From: Actinomycetota bacterium
GTDB lineage: Bacteria; Actinomycetota; Actinomycetes; S36-B12
DNA length: 8,892 nt
Direction: 5' to 3'
Assembly (NCBI GenBank): GCA_003456155.1
Contig: DMPC01000149.1
Span: forward strand, 5,370 to 14,261
Shown here: piece by piece, positions 4,812-8,892 of the stretch
How the letters are laid out: the number at the start of each line of letters is the position of its first letter
Position numbering within the stretch: position 1 is the stretch's first letter
Translations under genes and position numbers: made by a program
Notes under the pieces: generated by a model
What the model was told of the DNA's origin: nothing
Seen by the model: only the letters and a program-made list of their open reading frames with translations
The model's database searches: none

Positions 4812-7268
4812 ATGCCCGACGCACGCACGGCGCTGCCCGCCAGGGCTCGCGTGGTGATCATCGGCGGCGGCGTGATCGGCACGTCGATCGCCTATCACCT
4901 CTCCCATCTCGGCTGGACCGACGTGGTGCTGCTCGAGCGGGATCGCCTGACCTCGGGAACGACGTGGCACGCCGCCGGTCTGATGACCTGCTTCGGCTCC
5001 CTCTCCGAGACCTCGATGCAGATGCGGATGTACACGCGGGACCTCTACTCACGCCTGGAGGCGGAGACCGGACAGTCGACCGGCTTCCGCCCCGTGGGGT
5101 TTATCGAGGTCGCTGCGGACACCGACCGGCTGGAGGAGTATCGGCGGGTCGCGGCCTTCAATCGGCATGTCGGGCTCGAGGTGCACGAGATCACCCCCGC
5201 CGAGGTGGCCGCGATGTTCCCGATCGCCGACACCACTGATCTCCTGGCCGGGTTCTACGTGCCGCAGGACGGGCGGGTCAATCCGGTCGACGCGACCATG
5301 GCTCTCGCGAAGGGGGCACGGCAGAGCGGCGCGACCCTGATCGAGGGGGTCTCGGTGGAGCGCGTGCTCACCCATGGCCGCCGCGTGGTCGGTGTGGCCA
5401 CCAGTGAGGGCGACATCGAGTGCGAGTACGTCGTCAATGCCGCCGGGATGTGGGCGCGGCAGCTGGGGGAGCGCAATGGCGTCACCATCCCGCTGCAGGC
5501 GGCGGAGCACTACTACCTGATCACCGAGGAGATGCCGCAGGTCGAGGCGACCTGGCCGATCCTGGAGGATCCGGGCCGGCACGGCTACTACCGCGAGGAG
5601 GGCGGCGGCCTCATGGTCGGGCTCTTCGAGCCCGTCTGCGCCCCGTGGTCCGTCTCCGGAATCCCCGACGACTTCTCCTTCGGCCAGATTCCCGCCGACT
5701 GGGATCGGATGGGCCCCTACGTGGAGCGCGCGATGACCCGGGTCCCGGCGACCCTCGACGTCGGCGTGCGCACGTTCTTCTGCGGGCCGGAGTCGTTCAC
5801 TCCCGATCTCGCCCCGATCGTGGGCCCGGCTCCCGGCCTGGACGGGTACTTCGTTGCCGCGGGCATGAACTCCGTCGGCATCCTCACCGGTGGAGGGATG
5901 GGGCGCATCGTCGCCCAGTGGATCGTCGACGGGCGACCGGACGTCGACGTCACCGGCTTCCATGTCGATCGGATGGCCGACTTCCAGCTCGCTCCCCGCT
6001 ACCGGGCCGAGCGGACGGTCGAGACCCTCGGCATGGTCTACGCCCCCCACCTGCCGGGGCGCGCGATGCGCACGGCGCGCGGGGTGCGTCGCTCTCCCCT
6101 GCACGATCGCCTCGCTCATCAGGGGGCCTACTTCCGCGACGTTAGCGGCTGGGAGGGGGCGGACTGGTACGCGGGCGAGGGTCGGGTGCCCGATCCCGGC
6201 GGCCTGACGTGGGGGCGCCCGGACTGGTTCGGAACGTGGGCGGAGGAGCATCGCGCCATCCGCGAGGGCGTCGGCCTGATGGACATGTCCTTCATGTCGG
6301 CCTTCCGCGTGACAGGGCCGGACGCCGGACCCTTCCTCGATCGCCTGTCGACGGCACGGGTCGACGGCGACCCCAGCATCATCACCTACACCCAGTGGCT
6401 GAACGACGCCGGAACCATCGAGGCCGACCTGACGGTGACGAAGATCGACGAGGGCGACTTCCTCGTCGTGGCATCCGACACGGCGCACGCCCATGTGCTC
6501 GAGTGGATGCGACGCCACCGCGGCGAGCTCGACGTCGATGTCGCTGATGCCACGTCGGGGATCACGCAGATCAACATCCAGGGGCCACTCTCGCGCGAGG
6601 TGCTGCAGCGAGTGACGTCCGTCGACCTCTCCAACGAGGCCTTCCCGTTCCGTGCTGCCCGCGCGATCGACATCGGCTTCGCCCGCGTTCTGTGCGCTCG
6701 GATCACGTACCTGGGCGAGCTCGGGTACGAACTCCACATCCCCACCGAACTCGCGGGTCACGTGTATGAGCAGCTGTGCGACGCGGGAGTTGCCTCCGGC
6801 ATGCGCCACGTCGGGTTGAAGGCCCTCGCGAGTCTCCGCCTGGAGAAGGGGTATCGCGACTTCGGACATGACATCGACAACACCGACAACCCGATCGAGG
6901 CTGGCCTGGGGTTCACGGTCGACTGGGAGCACGACTTCGTCGGCCGCTCGGCGCTCGCGCAGATCCGCGCGGCGGGCACGCCATCCCGGCGGCTCGTCCA
7001 GGTGCGTGTCCTGGATCCTGCGCCCATGGTTTATCACGCGGAGATCGTGCTGCGCGACGGCCGGGCCGTGGGCTACGTGCGGTCGGGCAGTTACGGCCAC
7101 ACCCTCGGAGGCGCGGTGGGCCTGGCGATGGTCGAGGCCGATGAGGCCATCACCGGTGACCTGCTGGCCTCGTCCTCCTGGGAACTGGACATCGCCGGCC
7201 GGCGGTGGCCGATCGAGGTGTCCCTGCGTCCGCTGTACGACCCCACGGGCGCGCGGATCAGGGCCTGA
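4812..7268 (+). CDS. Dimethylglycine dehydrogenase/oxidase-type FAD and folate enzyme
   Basis: Cytoplasmic flavoenzyme of the dimethylglycine/sarcosine dehydrogenase family, expected to oxidise an N-methyl amine and pass the methylene group to tetrahydrofolate. Seen: 818 residues, typical for bacterial dimethylglycine oxidase or 4-methylaminobutanoate oxidase. Domains in order: DAO-type FAD fold with GGGVIG at 18-23 and E42 for the ribose; SGTTWHAAGL at 48-57, whose H53 is the expected covalent FAD anchor; a substrate half with EHYY at 232-235 and GYYREE at 258-263; FAD closing motif GMNSVGILTGGGMG at 351-364; linker (FAO_M) to about 425; GCV_T folate domain from about 428 (SPLHDRL) with NDAGTIEADL at 531-540, YLGELGYEL at 633-641 and LRLEKGYRDFGHDI at 675-688; and GCV_T C-terminal barrel from about 705. 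No frameshift or lost motif. The exact substrate (dimethylglycine, sarcosine, methylaminobutyrate) cannot be settled, and whether oxygen or a flavoprotein accepts electrons is unknown. No partner C1 gene is nearby. Confidence 0.9.
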   Translation: MPDARTALPARARVVIIGGGVIGTSIAYHLSHLGWTDVVLLERDRLTSGTTWHAAGLMTCFGSLSETSMQMRMYTRDLYSRLEAETGQSTGFRPVGFIEVAADTDRLEEYRRVAAFNRHVGLEVHEITPAEVAAMFPIADTTDLLAGFYVPQDGRVNPVDATMALAKGARQSGATLIEGVSVERVLTHGRRVVGVATSEGDIECEYVVNAAGMWARQLGERNGVTIPLQAAEHYYLITEEMPQVEATWPILEDPGRHGYYREEGGGLMVGLFEPVCAPWSVSGIPDDFSFGQIPADWDRMGPYVERAMTRVPATLDVGVRTFFCGPESFTPDLAPIVGPAPGLDGYFVAAGMNSVGILTGGGMGRIVAQWIVDGRPDVDVTGFHVDRMADFQLAPRYRAERTVETLGMVYAPHLPGRAMRTARGVRRSPLHDRLAHQGAYFRDVSGWEGADWYAGEGRVPDPGGLTWGRPDWFGTWAEEHRAIREGVGLMDMSFMSAFRVTGPDAGPFLDRLSTARVDGDPSIITYTQWLNDAGTIEADLTVTKIDEGDFLVVASDTAHAHVLEWMRRHRGELDVDVADATSGITQINIQGPLSREVLQRVTSVDLSNEAFPFRAARAIDIGFARVLCARITYLGELGYELHIPTELAGHVYEQLCDAGVASGMRHVGLKALASLRLEKGYRDFGHDIDNTDNPIEAGLGFTVDWEHDFVGRSALAQIRAAGTPSRRLVQVRVLDPAPMVYHAEIVLRDGRAVGYVRSGSYGHTLGGAVGLAMVEADEAITGDLLASSSWELDIAGRRWPIEVSLRPLYDPTGARIRA

Positions 7269-7283
7269 CGTCCGGCGTCAGGC
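7263..7283. terminator. Bidirectional hairpin carrying both convergent stop codons
   Basis: GCCTGACG (7263-7270) and CGTCAGGC (7276-7283) form a perfect 8-bp GC-rich stem with loop TCCGG, between convergent genes. The flavoenzyme stop TGA (7266-7268) lies in the left arm and pairs with TCA (7278-7280), the reverse of the opposing gene's TGA stop. No T-tract follows on either side, as is common for terminators in high-GC actinobacteria, so rho-independent function is likely but not certain. Confidence 0.6.
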
Positions 7284-8892
7284 TCCGGGGGGAGCACTGA
7301 GCTGGGTGAGGCGTGCCAGCCCCTGCGGGACGGCGTCGATCGTGGGATCGAGATCGGCGAGGTTGAGCTGATCGGAGCCCCAGTCGGCCAGCTGGCGCTC
7401 GATCGCACGCTTTGCCTTGTCGAGCTTGCGGGCGATCATCCGGCGGGTGGCCCACTCCTGCTCCCGGGTACGCAGAGCGTGCTCCACCGCCGCCTCCTGG
7501 GCAGCCGTCGTCGTCAGCCCGAAGGCGCGGACGAGACCGGTCACGATGTCGATGCGGTAGTCGTGGGCGCGTCGCACGAACATGCCCGGCTTGGACTGCA
7601 TGCCGTTGAACAGGTCGACAGTCGCCAGCACGAAGCTGGTGATCGGCCGGAACTTCGCCTCCCGAGGGACGAGCGGTGGCCGGGTGGCCGGTGGCCCCAT
7701 CCACCAGGGCGCACGAAGGACCATGCCGAAGTCGTACTTGTTCACCGGATCGTCATGGTGCACGACCATCAGGTGGCGCATGTCGTCGCCGTGGGGTGGC
7801 GCGATCTCGTCCGGCTGGCTGACCAGCGTGAGGATCCCATCGGGATCGACGAACCCCGGGTTCTCCCGCCATGGCTTCCAGATGCGCGTGCGGAAGGGGA
7901 CGCCGAGGTAGAGGCCGGCCCGCACTCCGAGGTCGCGCAGTCGGCCCGCATCGATCGATCCGTCCGGCCCAGCGGTGAGATCGAGCAGGACGTTGGCGCC
8001 CAGGCTCTCGCCGATGACGATGACGAGAGGGCGCGATCGGTTTCCGCGCTCGGTGAGGTGGGCCTCGATTCCCTCGAGGACGAGTCGGGTGAGCTCGACC
8101 GCTTCGTGGGTGCGATTCAGCGCCAGTGCAGAAGGCACGAGGGCGTACTGCGGGACCACGATGGCGCAGTCTCCTCGGGTCAGGTACTCCAGGGCCTCCG
8201 CAATGGAGTAGTTGAAGTAGCCCACGCCGGTCGGGGATCCGACGCAGATCCAGCTGCGGTCGAAAGCCCCCACATCGATCATGTCCTGCACCGTCAGGCG
8301 GGCGCGCTCGGCGATGTCGTCCGAGCACTCGAATCCTCCGACGACGCGCACGGGTTCGATCGCCGGCTCACCCATGACCGACTCGATGTCCGCTGCGGTC
8401 AGCGCCATGAGGACGAAGCGGCGGCCCTCCTTGCCGAGGGTCTCGAAAGGCATGGCACTCGCCGGACCCGCGGAGACATGCGGTGACGTGGGCGGTGCGG
8501 GATACGCGGGCTCGACGATGTCGTCCCGGGTCTGCACCTGCTGCGTCACCCGCGTCAGGCCGACGACGCCGGCAGCGGTCAGGGCGCCGAGGATGATGCC
8601 GTGCGCCGCCAGGGTGCCGAGTGCTCCCGACGGTCGACCGAGCAGTGCATCGAAGCCACGTTCCAGGACGTGCGCGGTGGCCTGCTCGCTCGCCGTTGCC
8701 GCCGTCAGGGCGAGTCCAGAAGCTGAGCCGACCGCGACGGCCTGGGCCATGGCGCGCGTGCCGGCCCGGGCGACGGCGTGGCGCTCGGGAGCCACGATGC
8801 CGTAGCGCGCAGCCCGTCGGCTCCGGTTCAGAACGCTCACCCCGACGACCGCGGCTCCGGTGATCACGGCGGGGGCGGGCGGGGTGTCCAGG
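7278..8892 (-). CDS. Membrane-anchored alpha/beta-hydrolase (Abhydrolase_9 type), N-terminus outside window
   Basis: Serine hydrolase resembling the actinobacterial alpha/beta-hydrolase family PF10081 with its membrane N-terminal domain PF15420. Seen, numbered from the in-window GTG at 8867 (529 residues): hydrophobic stretches at about 41-58 and 82-104, a proline-rich linker at about 119-140, then the catalytic domain. The nucleophile elbow GESLGA has S288 at its centre, preceded by a hydrophobic strand (LVIVI, 281-285). VVHHDDPVNKYD at 368-379 is a probable acid/His region. The tail at about 454-495 is rich in Arg, Lys and Glu and likely helical. The frame has no stop from 8867 to the window edge and reads as plausible coding sequence ending in LDTPPAPAV before residue 1, and the family usually has more N-terminal helices. 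I therefore treat the gene as cut by the window rather than starting at 8867. Substrate is unknown; lipid or cell-envelope esters are a guess from membrane attachment. Confidence 0.82.
   Translation of the reverse strand, partial: LDTPPAPAVITGAAVVGVSVLNRSRRAARYGIVAPERHAVARAGTRAMAQAVAVGSASGLALTAATASEQATAHVLERGFDALLGRPSGALGTLAAHGIILGALTAAGVVGLTRVTQQVQTRDDIVEPAYPAPPTSPHVSAGPASAMPFETLGKEGRRFVLMALTAADIESVMGEPAIEPVRVVGGFECSDDIAERARLTVQDMIDVGAFDRSWICVGSPTGVGYFNYSIAEALEYLTRGDCAIVVPQYALVPSALALNRTHEAVELTRLVLEGIEAHLTERGNRSRPLVIVIGESLGANVLLDLTAGPDGSIDAGRLRDLGVRAGLYLGVPFRTRIWKPWRENPGFVDPDGILTLVSQPDEIAPPHGDDMRHLMVVHHDDPVNKYDFGMVLRAPWWMGPPATRPPLVPREAKFRPITSFVLATVDLFNGMQSKPGMFVRRAHDYRIDIVTGLVRAFGLTTTAAQEAAVEHALRTREQEWATRRMIARKLDKAKRAIERQLADWGSDQLNLADLDPTIDAVPQGLARLTQLSAPPGA

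Noticed and set aside
5049..7100. Very long open frame (683 codons) antisense to the flavoenzyme gene
   Set aside because: It mirrors third-position GC bias of the real gene; its translation is rich in Arg, Gly, Asp and His with no domain, and the plus-strand frame carries all family motifs.

Overview
The window reads as ordinary chromosomal DNA of a high-GC Gram-positive bacterium, most likely an actinobacterium of the Micrococcales type. The evidence is strong G/C bias at third codon positions, frequent GTG starts, AGGAGG-like ribosome sites, and a gene set (TDT-type transporter, AI-2E transporter, Pr6Pr membrane protein, folate-binding flavoenzyme, mycobacterial-type membrane alpha/beta-hydrolase) familiar from that group. 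This placement is inferred from style; the genus cannot be fixed by eye. I see no rRNA, tRNA, CRISPR array, insertion sequence, integrase or phage gene. The window is packed: no gene-free stretch exceeds about 75 bases.

Layout: (1) 11-2381, plus strand: a TDT/SLAC1-like membrane transporter, then an AI-2E-family transporter preceded by its own ribosome site and a possible promoter. (2) 2378-4736, minus strand: a probable three-gene operon read from right to left, a voltage-gated potassium channel, a Pr6Pr (FAR-17a/AIG1-like) membrane protein, and a FabG-like short-chain dehydrogenase. It converges on the AI-2E gene so tightly that both genes end in the same CTAG tetranucleotide. (3) 4737-4811: a 75-bp divergent intergenic region with a 24-bp near-perfect palindrome, a smaller dyad over a candidate -10 box, and a strong ribosome site. 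(4) 4812-7268, plus strand: an 818-residue dimethylglycine dehydrogenase/oxidase-type enzyme (FAD oxidoreductase fused to an aminomethyltransferase-like folate domain). (5) 7278-8892, minus strand: a membrane alpha/beta-hydrolase whose N-terminus lies beyond the window. A hairpin whose two arms hold the two opposing stop codons separates it from the flavoenzyme.

The genes do not form one obvious pathway. The flavoenzyme would demethylate an N-methylated amino acid and hand the one-carbon unit to tetrahydrofolate, but no other betaine, sarcosine or C1 gene is present. The channel and two transporters handle ions or small solutes. The Pr6Pr protein keeps a Thr and a His at positions that look equivalent to the catalytic pair of animal AIG1/ADTRP lipid hydrolases, and it is followed by a FabG-like reductase. 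A small lipid-related module is therefore a testable idea, not a demonstrated one. I found no convincing undescribed defence or mobile system. The most useful leads are the divergent-promoter palindrome, the stop-codon hairpin and the Pr6Pr-SDR pairing.
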